Origin: Pseudomonadota bacterium
GTDB lineage: Bacteria > Pseudomonadota > Alphaproteobacteria > Sphingomonadales > Sphingomonadaceae
Direction of reading: 5' to 3'
DNA: 64,000 bases
Assembly (NCBI GenBank): GCA_023416515.1
Contig: JAEZHP010000030.1
Span: 1 to 64,000 of the forward strand
The notes under the pieces were generated by a model. That model made no database searches. It saw only the letters and a program-made list of their open reading frames with translations, and was not told where the DNA came from. A program made the position numbers and the translations under genes. The first letter of the stretch is position 1. Each line of letters begins with the position of its first letter. This document shows positions 46,601 through 54,457 of the stretch, one piece after another.

Positions 46601-47895
46601 GCCGGCACCTGCTCGAGCCGTGCCTCGGCCGCCCGCGCATGCGCCTCCAGCCCCTCGAGCCGTGCCAGGAGCGCGGCCGGGCGGGCGACCCGCTCCGCCG
46701 CGGCGTCGGTCAGCGTCTGGACGCTCATCGATTTGAGGAAGGTGTAGACCGAGACGCCGCTCCACGCCCGCGCCGCGCCGTCGGTCGGAAGCACGTGGCT
46801 CGACCCCGCAAGATAATCGCCGATCGTCTCCGCCGCGTTGCGCCCGACGAAGACCGCCCCGGCATTGCGGATTCGCTCCACCACCGAGTCTGCATTCCGA
46901 ACGGCGAGCGAGAGATGCTCGGGAGCGTAGCCGTTCGCCACCTCGATCGCTTCGTCCACACTTTCCGTGAGGATAGCACGCGCATTGGCGAGCGCGCCGC
47001 GAACGGCGTCCTCGCGCGGCAGCAAGGCCGCCTGCGCCTCGACCGCGCAAAGCACGGCGGCTGCAAAACTCTCGCTGTCCGTCACCAGCACCACCTGGGC
47101 GGCAGCGTCATGTTCGGCCTGGCTCAGCAGGTCGGCCGCGACGATCTTGGGATCGGCGCTGTCGTCGGCGATCACCATCAGCTCGCTTGGGCCGGCGGGA
47201 AGGTCGATCGCCGGCCCGCCTTCGAGCGCCGCGACCTGAGTCTTCGCCTCAGCGACCCAGGCATTGCCCGGCCCGCAGATCTTGTCGACGGGCGCGATAT
47301 CGCCCGCGCCGAAGGCGAGCGCCGCGACGGCCTGGGCGCCGCCGACGGTCCAGATTGCCTCGATGCCGCAAAGCTCCGCCGCCAGCGCCACCGCCGGGTC
47401 GAGGCCGCCCTCGCCTCGCGGCGGTGTGACCACGACAAAGTCTCGCACGCCGGCCGCGCGGGCCGGCAGCGCAAGCATCAGGAGCGAGGAGAAAAGCGGA
47501 GTCGCTCCGCCCGGCACATAGAGCCCAACTCGATCGATCGCGCGCCACGTCTTGCGGACGGTGAGACCTGGGATCGTCTCCACCTCGATGTCCGCAGGGC
47601 GGCTGCGCTCGTGAAACAAGGCAATGTTCCGCGCAGCGAACGCAATCGCTTCCACCTGCTCGGCATCGAGCAGGCGCCGAGCTCCGGCCGCCGCCGGCGC
47701 GACCTTCTCCAGGCCCGGATCCTGGCCGTCGATGCGCCGCGCCTCATCGCACAGCGCGGGCCACCCGCCGCCCCGAACCCGATCGATGATCGAGCGGACA
47801 ACGTCCTTGAGCGCGCGGTCGCTACGCTCCTCCGGCCGCGCGAGCGCACGTCGCCGCTCGGCAGCGCCCAATGTCTTCCAATCGAGGATTTTCAC
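46597..47895 (-). CDS. hisD: Histidinol dehydrogenase HisD
   Basis: A 432-aa zinc enzyme that oxidises histidinol to histidine in two steps. Motifs: DRVGLYVPGGATPLFSSLLMLALPA, VGGAQAVAALAFGAG, KICGPGNAWVAEAK, LPAGPSELMVIAD, SQAEHDAAAQVVLVT. Overlaps hisC and hisG by 4 nt each. Confidence 0.95.
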   Translation of the reverse strand: MKILDWKTLGAAERRRALARPEERSDRALKDVVRSIIDRVRGGGWPALCDEARRIDGQDPGLEKVAPAAAGARRLLDAEQVEAIAFAARNIALFHERSRPADIEVETIPGLTVRKTWRAIDRVGLYVPGGATPLFSSLLMLALPARAAGVRDFVVVTPPRGEGGLDPAVALAAELCGIEAIWTVGGAQAVAALAFGAGDIAPVDKICGPGNAWVAEAKTQVAALEGGPAIDLPAGPSELMVIADDSADPKIVAADLLSQAEHDAAAQVVLVTDSESFAAAVLCAVEAQAALLPREDAVRGALANARAILTESVDEAIEVANGYAPEHLSLAVRNADSVVERIRNAGAVFVGRNAAETIGDYLAGSSHVLPTDGAARAWSGVSVYTFLKSMSVQTLTDAAAERVARPAALLARLEGLEAHARAAEARLEQVPA

Positions 47896-48782
47896 ATCAT
47901 CATCTTTTCAATGGGGAGGACGAGAATGGCCGACGCGCCGGTCGCCTTCAGCTTCTGAAGGGTCTCCCAAAAGACCGATTCCTGGCAGACCGCGTGGACC
48001 GCGAAATGGCCCGGCCGCTGGTGGAGCGGCAGGATCGTTGGAGCCTCCGCGCCCGGCAGCAGCGCGCTGATCGCCGGCAGCGCCTCTTCGGGCGCGTTCA
48101 ACATGATGTACTTCGACTCTTTGGTCGCGAGTACCCCGTCGATGCGGCTGAGCAGCCCGGCGACTTGCTCTTCCCCCGCTGGGGACACCGGCTTGCGGGT
48201 ACGAATGAGCACCGCCTCGCTCTCGAACACCGTCTCGACCGGACGAAGGCCGTTGGCCTCGAGGGTCGCGCCCGTCGAAACGAGGTCGCAGATGAAGGGC
48301 GCGATCTGGAGCCGCGGCGCCAGTTCGACGGCGCCGTTCATCTTCACCACCGTTGCCCTGATCTGGCGGTCGTCAAGGAAGTTCTGAACGGTGCGCGGAT
48401 AGGAGGTCGCGATCCGAGCGCCCTCGAGCGACCCTATGCCTTGCCACTCTGCTGTTTCCGGAGCGGCGAGCTTCAGCGTGCAGCGCCCGAAGCCGAGCTG
48501 GGCGACCACATCGCAGCGGGGCTCCAGCTCGCCGAGTTCGAACTCGCGAAGCACGTTGCCGCCCACCACGCCAAGCTCGCACACGCCGTCGGCGACGAAG
48601 GTGGGGATGTCATCGTCGCGCACGAACATGAGGTCGGCCGGGAAATTCTCGACCCGCGCCGTCAGCTCGTTCTTGCCGTTCTGGACCCTGAGGCCTGCAT
48701 CGCGAAGCAGCGCGCGGCTGAGCTCCGACAGCCTGCCCGATTTCTGAATGGCGATGTGGAGGCGCGGGGCGTCAGCGAGCAT
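47892..48782 (-). CDS. hisG: ATP phosphoribosyltransferase HisG, long form
   Basis: A 296-aa HisG that makes PR-ATP, the committed and feedback-regulated step. LHIAIQKSGRLSE at the start, IVGGNVLREF region, and LVSTGATLEANGLRPVE (PRPP-binding). The C-terminal 75 residues form the ACT-like histidine-binding domain of long HisG, so it does not need HisZ. ATG 48782 has GGAGG 6 nt upstream; an ATG at 48800 does not. Most alphaproteobacteria are expected to use short HisG with HisZ. Confidence 0.93.
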   Translation of the reverse strand: MLADAPRLHIAIQKSGRLSELSRALLRDAGLRVQNGKNELTARVENFPADLMFVRDDDIPTFVADGVCELGVVGGNVLREFELGELEPRCDVVAQLGFGRCTLKLAAPETAEWQGIGSLEGARIATSYPRTVQNFLDDRQIRATVVKMNGAVELAPRLQIAPFICDLVSTGATLEANGLRPVETVFESEAVLIRTRKPVSPAGEEQVAGLLSRIDGVLATKESKYIMLNAPEEALPAISALLPGAEAPTILPLHQRPGHFAVHAVCQESVFWETLQKLKATGASAILVLPIEKMMM

Positions 48783-49098
48783 TCTTGCCCTCCATCGCAT
48801 CGAGGGCCCGCCGGTAGCCCCGATGGGGCTCCTGCTTCAGGAAGCGCGCCACCCGGACGACGGTCGTCGTGCTGACCCCCGTCGCCTCCTGGATCTCCCG
48901 GTAGGAAAGCTCGTCCTGATCGAGCAGCCGCGCAACTTGCCACCGCTCGGCGAGGGTTTTGATCTCCGCAGGCGTGCAAAGATCGACCAGCAGGCGTCGC
49001 ATTTCCTCTCCGGTCTCCGGCGTCAACAAAGCAGCGCAGAGGTCATCGGTGAGCCGATCCATATCTTTCGTGGGTGCCAAGGGAGGAGCGTCCGGCAT
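48772..49098 (-). CDS. TrpR-like (YerC/YecD-type) regulator heading the his operon
   Basis: A 108-aa all-helical protein of the TrpR superfamily: LCAALLTPETGEEMRRLLVDLCTPAEIKTLAERWQVARLLDQDELSYREIQEATGVSTTTVVRVARFL, with a helix-turn-helix at about 70-95. It overlaps hisG and is the first gene of the operon, suggesting autoregulated control of histidine synthesis. ATG 49098 is used; ATG 49062 is an alternative. A 26-bp inverted repeat lies 8 bp upstream. Confidence 0.85.
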   Translation of the reverse strand: MPDAPPLAPTKDMDRLTDDLCAALLTPETGEEMRRLLVDLCTPAEIKTLAERWQVARLLDQDELSYREIQEATGVSTTTVVRVARFLKQEPHRGYRRALDAMEGKNAR

Positions 49099-49105
49099 TC
49101 ACATT

Positions 49106-49131
49106 GTTCCAACGTGCTAATACAGTGGAAC
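49106..49131. promoter_or_regulatory. Inverted-repeat operator candidate for the his operon
   Basis: GTTCCA-N14-TGGAAC is a perfect 6-bp inverted repeat with arms 20 bp apart (two helical turns), placed 8 bp before the TrpR-like start. It is the only symmetric site seen in the leader, so it is a candidate operator for the TrpR-like protein. No attenuator peptide rich in His codons was seen. Confidence 0.45.
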
Positions 49132-49223
49132 GCGCAGCTAATGCCTGAGCTTGCCGAGTTCAACCCCTCAACCTCAGAGCCTTTTCACGAGGAGGCGAGG
49201 TCCGGACCAGACTTCTCCCGCGT

Positions 49224-49282
49224 GTCCGTTTTCGGGTAGCGGTCAAGCTGCTAGGAGCGGCAGCTATGGGCGCAAAGCGGAC
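49224..49282. repeat. Intergenic inverted-repeat element
   Basis: The stretch begins GTCCGTTTTCGGG and ends GCGCAAAGCGGAC, so its ends are imperfect inverted repeats (GTCCGyTTt / AAAGCGGAC). It resembles a short dispersed intergenic element I associate with sphingomonads, from memory. The rest of 49132-49371 holds nothing else recognisable. Confidence 0.35.
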
Positions 49283-49371
49283 ATCAAGCCGATGAGGCGG
49301 TCTCTAATCAGGGCGCCTGGGCACCCGATCCCCGGCGTCACGCGGTTACCTGCTGCTCGGGTCAGCCGTCG

Positions 49372-49659
49372 CTACGGCCGGTCGGCGATGAGCCGCTGAA
49401 TGTCCGGGTGATCAGCATCAGCGCGCTGGAGCAGCACCTCGATGACCGCATTAATCTGTTCATCGCTCGGGATGAGCCGGGTTGGACTTTCCCACCACCA
49501 ATCGTGAAGAGCCGAGCAGAGCGTAACGGGCTCCGCAGTGGCAACTTCCTCGCGCGTGGGGATGTAACAACCCATGCCGATCATACCGCGATGCTCCTCC
49601 ATGACGGCCTTGATGTCGTCCAGGGTAAAGCCGAACCGGTCCTCGCGATCATTATTCAT
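49372..49659 (-). CDS. Hypothetical protein, 95 aa, in the tRNA-Ser scar
   Basis: A soluble acidic protein: DREDRFGFTLDDIKAVMEEHRGMIGMG and LCSALHDWWWESPTRLIPSDEQINAVIEVLLQRAD. No family recognised. The ribosome site is weak. It probably belongs to the integrated element whose integrase lies upstream. Confidence 0.55.
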   Translation of the reverse strand: MNNDREDRFGFTLDDIKAVMEEHRGMIGMGCYIPTREEVATAEPVTLCSALHDWWWESPTRLIPSDEQINAVIEVLLQRADADHPDIQRLIADRP

Positions 49660-49836
49660 TGGTCTGGTCCACGTTGGCAGAGAGTGGCTCGATGTCGGGT
49701 GCCCGCCAACAGATCGTTATCTTCGGTTTCGGGAAACTCTGGTTGATCGTTTTCCCCGCGGATACGGCCGTTTCGGGTGACCTCGCTTAGAGACGGTCGC
49801 GTGCTTATCGACGAGGCCTCCGCGCTCGCAGGCATC

Positions 49837-50898
49837 TCAAGAGTAGTTGGCATGATGGCGGGCGAAGAAGCTGAACGCCGCCGGACCCTCGCCTCTTTCG
49901 AATGCAGTGAGCACCTCCCTCAAAGCCGGCGTCACGAACAAGGGCAAGGACGGCACTGGGGCGTCGATGCCGCGAGCCACGCGCGCGCGGTTGGCAAGAC
50001 CCGCTCCCATTTCCGCGGCCAGCCGCCGCCGGAACTCCCCCTCGCTTCGCGCAGCGGCGACCGCGAAATAGATGGTCAACCCTTCCGGTCGCGAAATCGT
50101 CGACGCTGCCGAGCCAAAGCGAGACCGCCAGTCGATCCCCTCTAATTCTTTCCAAGGAGCACTCCGGATCATCCCTGGACGCTGCGCGGTTAACGCCATG
50201 AAGCGCGATGCGAGCCTGGTGACGGGGTTCGCTCCGGCTGAGTCCACCGCAGCGATGAGATCGTGGATCTGATCCAGCTTGGTAAGCGCCGGCCAACGCC
50301 GACCGGGTGGAACAGATTTCAGTGACTCAGCAACGTCAGTGGGATTGCCGTTCCCCGCGTTTGGCTTAGCAAATTTGAATATCGCCGACATGCGCTGGCG
50401 CAGTCGGTGGGACGTCTCTATGGCGCCCCGCTGTTGGACCGGCCTGAGGACTGCCAAAACCAAAGCCTCGTCGATGTCGGTGACGGCGAGAGAGCCGATG
50501 GCCGGAAATACGTCACGTTCCAGGCTCGTAAGCACGTCATCAGCGTGAACCTTCGTCCACCTATCCTTCTGAAGTTCATGCCATTCGCGGGCGAACCGCT
50601 CGAATGTGTTTTCATGGCGAGCAACGTTCGCGAGCCTAGCCTTCTTTCGCTCATAGGCGGGATCACGCCCTTCGCGGAGCAGGCGCTTCGCATCGTCCCG
50701 CATCTGCCGTGCCGCCACCAAGCCAATTTCCGGGTAGGCCCCGAGGACCAGTCTCCTTTCTTTGCCCCCAAAGCGGTACTTCAGGCGCCAAGAGCGGTGG
50801 CCTGACTTTGTCACGAACAGGTGCAAACCGCCGGAATCGCTAAGCTTGTAGTCCCGGTCAGCGGCCTTCGCTTTTCGAACTGCGGCATCTGTCAGCAT
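49837..50898 (-). CDS. P4-type tyrosine integrase, C-terminally truncated
   Basis: The 353-aa frame starts with the arm-binding domain of P4-type integrases (MLTDAAVRKAKAADRDYKLSDSGGLHLFV...YRFGGKERRLVLGAYPEIGLVAAR), then a core-binding domain and the first catalytic Arg region (MALTAQRPGMIR). After about residue 265 the sequence diverges and the usual HxxR and Tyr boxes are missing, so it should be inactive. The start at ATG 50898 has GGGAG 7 nt upstream. Its 5' end faces tRNA-Ser, a classic island end. Confidence 0.75.
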   Translation of the reverse strand: MLTDAAVRKAKAADRDYKLSDSGGLHLFVTKSGHRSWRLKYRFGGKERRLVLGAYPEIGLVAARQMRDDAKRLLREGRDPAYERKKARLANVARHENTFERFAREWHELQKDRWTKVHADDVLTSLERDVFPAIGSLAVTDIDEALVLAVLRPVQQRGAIETSHRLRQRMSAIFKFAKPNAGNGNPTDVAESLKSVPPGRRWPALTKLDQIHDLIAAVDSAGANPVTRLASRFMALTAQRPGMIRSAPWKELEGIDWRSRFGSAASTISRPEGLTIYFAVAAARSEGEFRRRLAAEMGAGLANRARVARGIDAPVPSLPLFVTPALREVLTAFERGEGPAAFSFFARHHANYS

Positions 50899-50937
50899 GC
50901 CCCCACTCCCGTACGCAGATGCCCCCAAAATGCCCCC
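50897..50937. repeat. Three ATGCCCCC direct repeats, helically phased, at the integrase start
   Basis: ATGCCCCC occurs at 50897, 50919 and 50930, that is with 22- and 11-bp spacing, on one face of the helix. They lie between the integrase start and tRNA-Ser. This is where arm-type integrase binding sites sit in tRNA-targeting elements. Confidence 0.45.
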
Positions 50938-51051
50938 AAGCCGTTCCGGATTTGACCGGATCGGATCGGACGCCCTTGGAAAGCATAACGCCAGAAAGTT
51001 GAGGAATTCTCAGCGATTCCGGATGCGGTCGGATGCGGCTGGAAAGCCAGG

Positions 51052-51142
51052 TGGCGGAGCGGGAGGGATTCGAACCCTCGATACGGTTTTGCCGTATACT
51101 CACTTTCCAGGCGAGCGCCTTCGACCACTCGGCCACCGCTCC
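51052..51142 (-). tRNA. tRNA-Ser (anticodon GGA)
   Basis: Minus-strand reading starts GGAGCGGTGGCCGAGTGG and ends GTTCGAATCCCTCCCGCTCC-G-CCA. Acceptor arms GGAGCGG/CCGCTCC pair fully. The anticodon loop CTGGAAA gives GGA and a long variable arm (TATACGGCAAAACCGTAT) marks a class II serine tRNA. CCA is encoded (51052-51054). The integrase lies 154 bp beyond its 3' end. It is 24 bp downstream of phhB. Confidence 0.95.
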
Positions 51143-51166
51143 GCATTGCTCTGGAAGGCCGGCTAT

Positions 51167-51472
51167 CTAGTCGCGCGACGGCGAGGCGGCAAGCGCCTCT
51201 ATTCGCGTGGCGAGCGCGATGTCCTTGGCGCTGAGGTCGCCCGCATCGTGGGTAGTGAGCGCGATGTCGACTCGGTTCCATACGTTCGACCATTCCGGGT
51301 GATGGTTCGCCCTCTCCGCCTCCAGGGCGACACGGGTCATGAAGCCGAACGCCTCATTGAAATCGCGGAAGGTGAAGCGCTTTCGGATTGCGCCATGTGC
51401 AGGATCCCAGTCCCAGCCGGGGAGACCGTCAAGCGCCTCCGAGCGCTCCTGGTCGCTGAGCTTTGCCGCCAC
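51167..51472 (-). CDS. phhB: 4a-hydroxytetrahydrobiopterin dehydratase (PhhB/PCD)
   Basis: A 101-aa protein that regenerates pterin cofactor for aromatic amino-acid hydroxylases. Shows [27 protein letters not shown] and the active-site stretch [24 protein letters not shown]. Full length for the family. Divergent from the metallopeptidase gene. Confidence 0.94.
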   Translation of the reverse strand: MAAKLSDQERSEALDGLPGWDWDPAHGAIRKRFTFRDFNEAFGFMTRVALEAERANHHPEWSNVWNRVDIALTTHDAGDLSAKDIALATRIEALAASPSRD

Positions 51473-51513
51473 CCCTTCCTCCCAATGGCTCTTTGCCTCT
51501 ATGTCCTCCGATC

Positions 51514-51915
51514 GTGACGGATCGTCAAACCTTCGCGCCCGACGCGGCGGCGTTCGAGCGGCTCGCCGAGGCCGCGCTTGCTCGGCTGCCGGAACAGTTC
51601 CGGGCCCTGATCGAGGGCGTCGTCCTGCGCATCGAGGAGGAGCCCGACGAGGCCCTCGTCGCCGAGATGGGGCTGGAAAGCGTCTATGAGCTGACCGGCC
51701 TCTATTCCGGCCGCTCCCTTCGCGAGGCGAGCAGCTGGGCGTCCGGCGAGCATCCGCCGATGATCCACCTCTACCGAATCCCGTTGCTGGTCGAATGGGT
51801 CGAGACCGGGGTCGCCCTCGAAGACCTCATCACCCACGTCATCGTCCATGAGGTCGGCCACCATTTCGGCCTCAGCGACGACGACATGCACGCGCTGGAG
51901 GACCAGGCCGGGTGA
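51514..51915 (+). CDS. Zincin-like metallopeptidase family protein
   Basis: A 133-aa protein of the short metallopeptidase family (former DUF1025). Carries the [17 protein letters not shown] zinc motif (HExxH plus Asp). GTG 51514 is chosen, as residues before it on a longer frame lack homologous character. The 3' end overlaps ccmA by 4 nt. Substrates unknown. Confidence 0.85.
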   Translation: MTDRQTFAPDAAAFERLAEAALARLPEQFRALIEGVVLRIEEEPDEALVAEMGLESVYELTGLYSGRSLREASSWASGEHPPMIHLYRIPLLVEWVETGVALEDLITHVIVHEVGHHFGLSDDDMHALEDQAG

Positions 51916-52490
51916 GCGGCGGCGGCGGCTCGCCTTTGCTGGAGATGAAGGTCGTCGAGGGGTGGCGCGGCGGCCGTCTCCTGTTCGAGGCGTTCGATCT
52001 TCGCCTCGGCCCGGGCGAGGCGGCAATGGTCACCGGCCCGAACGGCATCGGAAAGTCGAGCCTGCTTCGCATCGCCGCCGGTCTGCTCCCTGTACGCGCT
52101 GGCACGGTCACGCGCGCCGACGCTGCGCTCGCCGACGAGAGCCTTGCGCTCGAGCCCAGGCGGACGCTGGCCGAGGCCCTTGGCTTCTGGGCGCGGCTGG
52201 ACGGCGTCTCGGCGATTCCAGGAATGGAGGCGATGGGGATTGCCCATCTCGCCGAAATACCGGTGCGAATGCTGTCGACCGGCCAGCGCAAGCGTGCGGC
52301 GCTTGCGCGGGTGCTCGCATGCAACGCGCCTCTCTGGCTTCTCGACGAGCCCGCCAACGGCCTCGACGCCGAGGGCCGCGAGCGGCTCGAGAAAGGCATG
52401 GCCGCGCACCGGATCCGCGGCGGCGCCATCCTCGTCGCGACGCACCAGCCGCTTCATCTCCCCGATTGCGCTCGGGTGGAGCTGGCATGA
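51912..52490 (+). CDS. ccmA: Heme exporter ATP-binding protein CcmA
   Basis: A 192-aa ABC ATPase. Walker A GPNGIGKSSLL, signature LSTGQRKRAALARVLA, Walker B LWLLDEPANGLD, and switch His in ATHQ. With CcmB it supports release of holo-CcmE during cytochrome c maturation, which is needed by CcoO, CcoP and others. Overlaps ccmB by 4 nt. Confidence 0.92.
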   Translation: MSGGGGSPLLEMKVVEGWRGGRLLFEAFDLRLGPGEAAMVTGPNGIGKSSLLRIAAGLLPVRAGTVTRADAALADESLALEPRRTLAEALGFWARLDGVSAIPGMEAMGIAHLAEIPVRMLSTGQRKRAALARVLACNAPLWLLDEPANGLDAEGRERLEKGMAAHRIRGGAILVATHQPLHLPDCARVELA

Positions 52491-53128
52491 TGCTCCTCGT
52501 CGCGCGTGAGTTGAGGCTGGCCGCCGGCGGCGGCGCCGCGACCTTGCCGCTGATCTTCTTCCTTCTGGTCGCCACCCTGTTCCCGTTCGCCGTGGGGCCC
52601 GACGGGCCGCTGCTCGCTCGGACCGGCGGCGGCGCCCTGTGGATGGCGGCGTTGCTCGCGGCGCTGCTGCCGGTCGACCGCCTCGTCGAGCCCGACCTCG
52701 CCAGCGGCACGCTCGACCAGTTCGCGCTTCGCGGCATCAGCGAGGAGATGATCGCGCTGGCCAAGCTGATCGGTCACTGGCTGAGCTTCGGCCCCCTTCT
52801 CATGCTCGCCGCCTTCCCCGCGGCGGCTCTGATGGGCCTGCCCGAACAAGTGCTTTGGCGCCTGGAGCTCGGCCTTCTCGTCGGGACGCCAGGCCTTGCC
52901 GCCCTCACTCTGGGGGTGGCGGCGATCACCGCGAGTCTCCGCCGAAGCGGTGCTCTTGCCGGCCTGCTCATGCTCCCGCTCGCGGTGCCTCTGCTGATCT
53001 TCGGCGCAGGCCTGGTCGAGCGCGGCAACGAGAATGGCGCGCTTCAGCTCCTCGCCGCCGCGTCCCTGCTCCTCGTCGCCGGCGCGCCGTTCGCCGCCGG
53101 CGCAGCGATCAGGGCCGGGCGGGAGTAG
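52487..53128 (+). CDS. ccmB: Heme exporter membrane protein CcmB
   Basis: A 213-aa protein with six predicted helices. Starts MMLLVARELRLAAGGGAATLPLIFFLLVATLFPFAVGP, then EPDLASGTLDQFALRG and AAITASLRRSGALAGLLMLPLAVPLLIFG, as in CcmB. ATG 52487 overlaps the ccmA stop; a second ATG follows directly. The rest of the ccm genes are not in the window. Its 3' end overlaps the lipoprotein gene by 20 bp. Confidence 0.92.
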   Translation: MMLLVARELRLAAGGGAATLPLIFFLLVATLFPFAVGPDGPLLARTGGGALWMAALLAALLPVDRLVEPDLASGTLDQFALRGISEEMIALAKLIGHWLSFGPLLMLAAFPAAALMGLPEQVLWRLELGLLVGTPGLAALTLGVAAITASLRRSGALAGLLMLPLAVPLLIFGAGLVERGNENGALQLLAAASLLLVAGAPFAAGAAIRAGRE

Positions 53129-53591
53129 TTCGGCGCGAGCACGCCTCGCGCACCTCGCCGATCCTGTCGCCGAGCCGGGCCAGGTCCCAGCGATAGACCC
53201 TGTCCGTCGTGCCCTCGGGCCCGGTGAAATAGATGTTGCGGCCGGCGATCATCGCTCGGACCAGCCGACCCTCGCCTTCCTCATCGACGGCCAGGCGCCA
53301 TTTGTCGCCGCCGAGCCAGGTCAGCGGCAGCCGCGCCGGCGCGCCATCGTCGACCTTGAACGAGCCGAAGGAGGGCCCCGGCTGGCCCGCCGGCGCATGC
53401 ACGAGCTCCAGCCAGAACCAGCTGCGGCGCGCTCCGCAGAACAGGTTGAGCAGAGGCCGCCGTCCGTCGATCGAATCTTCCGACTGCAGGGTCACCGTGA
53501 AGGCGTCGTCGTCCGCCTGGCCGTTGGCCTGGGGCTGCTCGCCGGAACAGGACAGCAAAGCTCCAGCCAGTGCCAGAGCGGCGAGCCTCAC
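53109..53591 (-). CDS. Putative lipoprotein, 160 aa
   Basis: A signal of lipoprotein type (RLAALALAGALLSC, Cys about residue 14) is followed by a beta-rich domain (FTVTLQSEDSIDGRRPLLNLFCG, LPLTWLGGDKWRLAVDEEGEGRLVRAMI). Not assigned to a named family. GTG 53591 overlaps the methyltransferase stop. The frame is longer upstream but overlaps that gene. Confidence 0.7.
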   Translation of the reverse strand: MRLAALALAGALLSCSGEQPQANGQADDDAFTVTLQSEDSIDGRRPLLNLFCGARRSWFWLELVHAPAGQPGPSFGSFKVDDGAPARLPLTWLGGDKWRLAVDEEGEGRLVRAMIAGRNIYFTGPEGTTDRVYRWDLARLGDRIGEVREACSRRTTPARP

Positions 53592-54457
53592 CCGTCGCGG
53601 CTCCACCGCGCGAAGATCGCCGTTGGAAGGAGCAGTCCGCGCGCTTCCTCGCGCACCGCCATGTCGCCGCACTCGACCCTGCCGCCGAGGTCGCCGAGCG
53701 CCTGGTTGAGTAGCTCGCCGATCGCCAACGCCGACATGCGCACCGCATAGACAGTGAGCACGAGGAATCGGCTGTCCGTGTCGAGAAGCTTGCGGCAATC
53801 GGCGATGAGGCCCGGCAGGCCCTCTTCCAGCCGCCACACCTCGCCGGTCGGCCCGCGGCCGAACTTGGGCGGGTCGAGGATGATCCCGTCATAGCGCCGC
53901 CCGCGGCGAACCTCGCGCGCGGTGAACTTGGCGGCGTCGTCGATCATCCAGCGGATTGGCCGATCGGTCATGCCGCTCAATGCCGCATTGGCCTTGCCCG
54001 CCTCGACCGACTTCTTCGACGCGTCGACATGGGTGAGCCGGGCCCCGGTCGCGGACATCGCAAGCGTTCCGACGCCGGTATAGCCGAACAGGTTCATGGC
54101 CTCGCTGCCCTCGCCGAGCCGCTGGCGCATCCACGCCCATTGCGGCGCCATGTCCGGGAAGAAGGCGAGGTGGCGGAACGGCGTCGCCTGGGCTCGGAAG
54201 CGCACTTCCTCCCAATTCAGCTCCCAACCCTCGCGCGGAACCGGCCGTGCGAACTGCCAGCGCCCGCCGCCGTCCTCGTCGCTGCCCGGGATGAACTCGC
54301 CGTCGGCGTCCCACTCGGCCGAAGCGGGAGCCCACATCGCCTGAGGCTCCGGGCGGATGAAACGATAGGGGCCGTAGCGCTCCAGCTTGCGGCCATGGCC
54401 GGAGTCGACCAGGCCGTAATCGGCCCAGGGCTCCGCGATCAGGGTGTCGAGCTTCAC
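53588..54457 (-). CDS. Class I SAM-dependent methyltransferase (rRNA large-subunit type)
   Basis: A 289-aa enzyme with the SAM motif NLFGYTGVGTLAMSATGARLTHVDASKKSVE and the catalytic-loop DPPKFGRGPTGEVW. Length and motifs resemble RlmI/RlmK-like 23S rRNA cytosine methyltransferases, but no PUA domain is present. GTG 54457 overlaps the M16 peptidase stop. Exact target not known. Confidence 0.85.
   Translation of the reverse strand: MKLDTLIAEPWADYGLVDSGHGRKLERYGPYRFIRPEPQAMWAPASAEWDADGEFIPGSDEDGGGRWQFARPVPREGWELNWEEVRFRAQATPFRHLAFFPDMAPQWAWMRQRLGEGSEAMNLFGYTGVGTLAMSATGARLTHVDASKKSVEAGKANAALSGMTDRPIRWMIDDAAKFTAREVRRGRRYDGIILDPPKFGRGPTGEVWRLEEGLPGLIADCRKLLDTDSRFLVLTVYAVRMSALAIGELLNQALGDLGGRVECGDMAVREEARGLLLPTAIFARWSRDG

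Noticed and set aside
49656..49853. A 65-codon minus-strand ORF between the 95-aa gene and the truncated integrase
   Set aside because: The product has no recognisable pattern and overlaps the integrase 3' end; only an ATGA overlap supports it.
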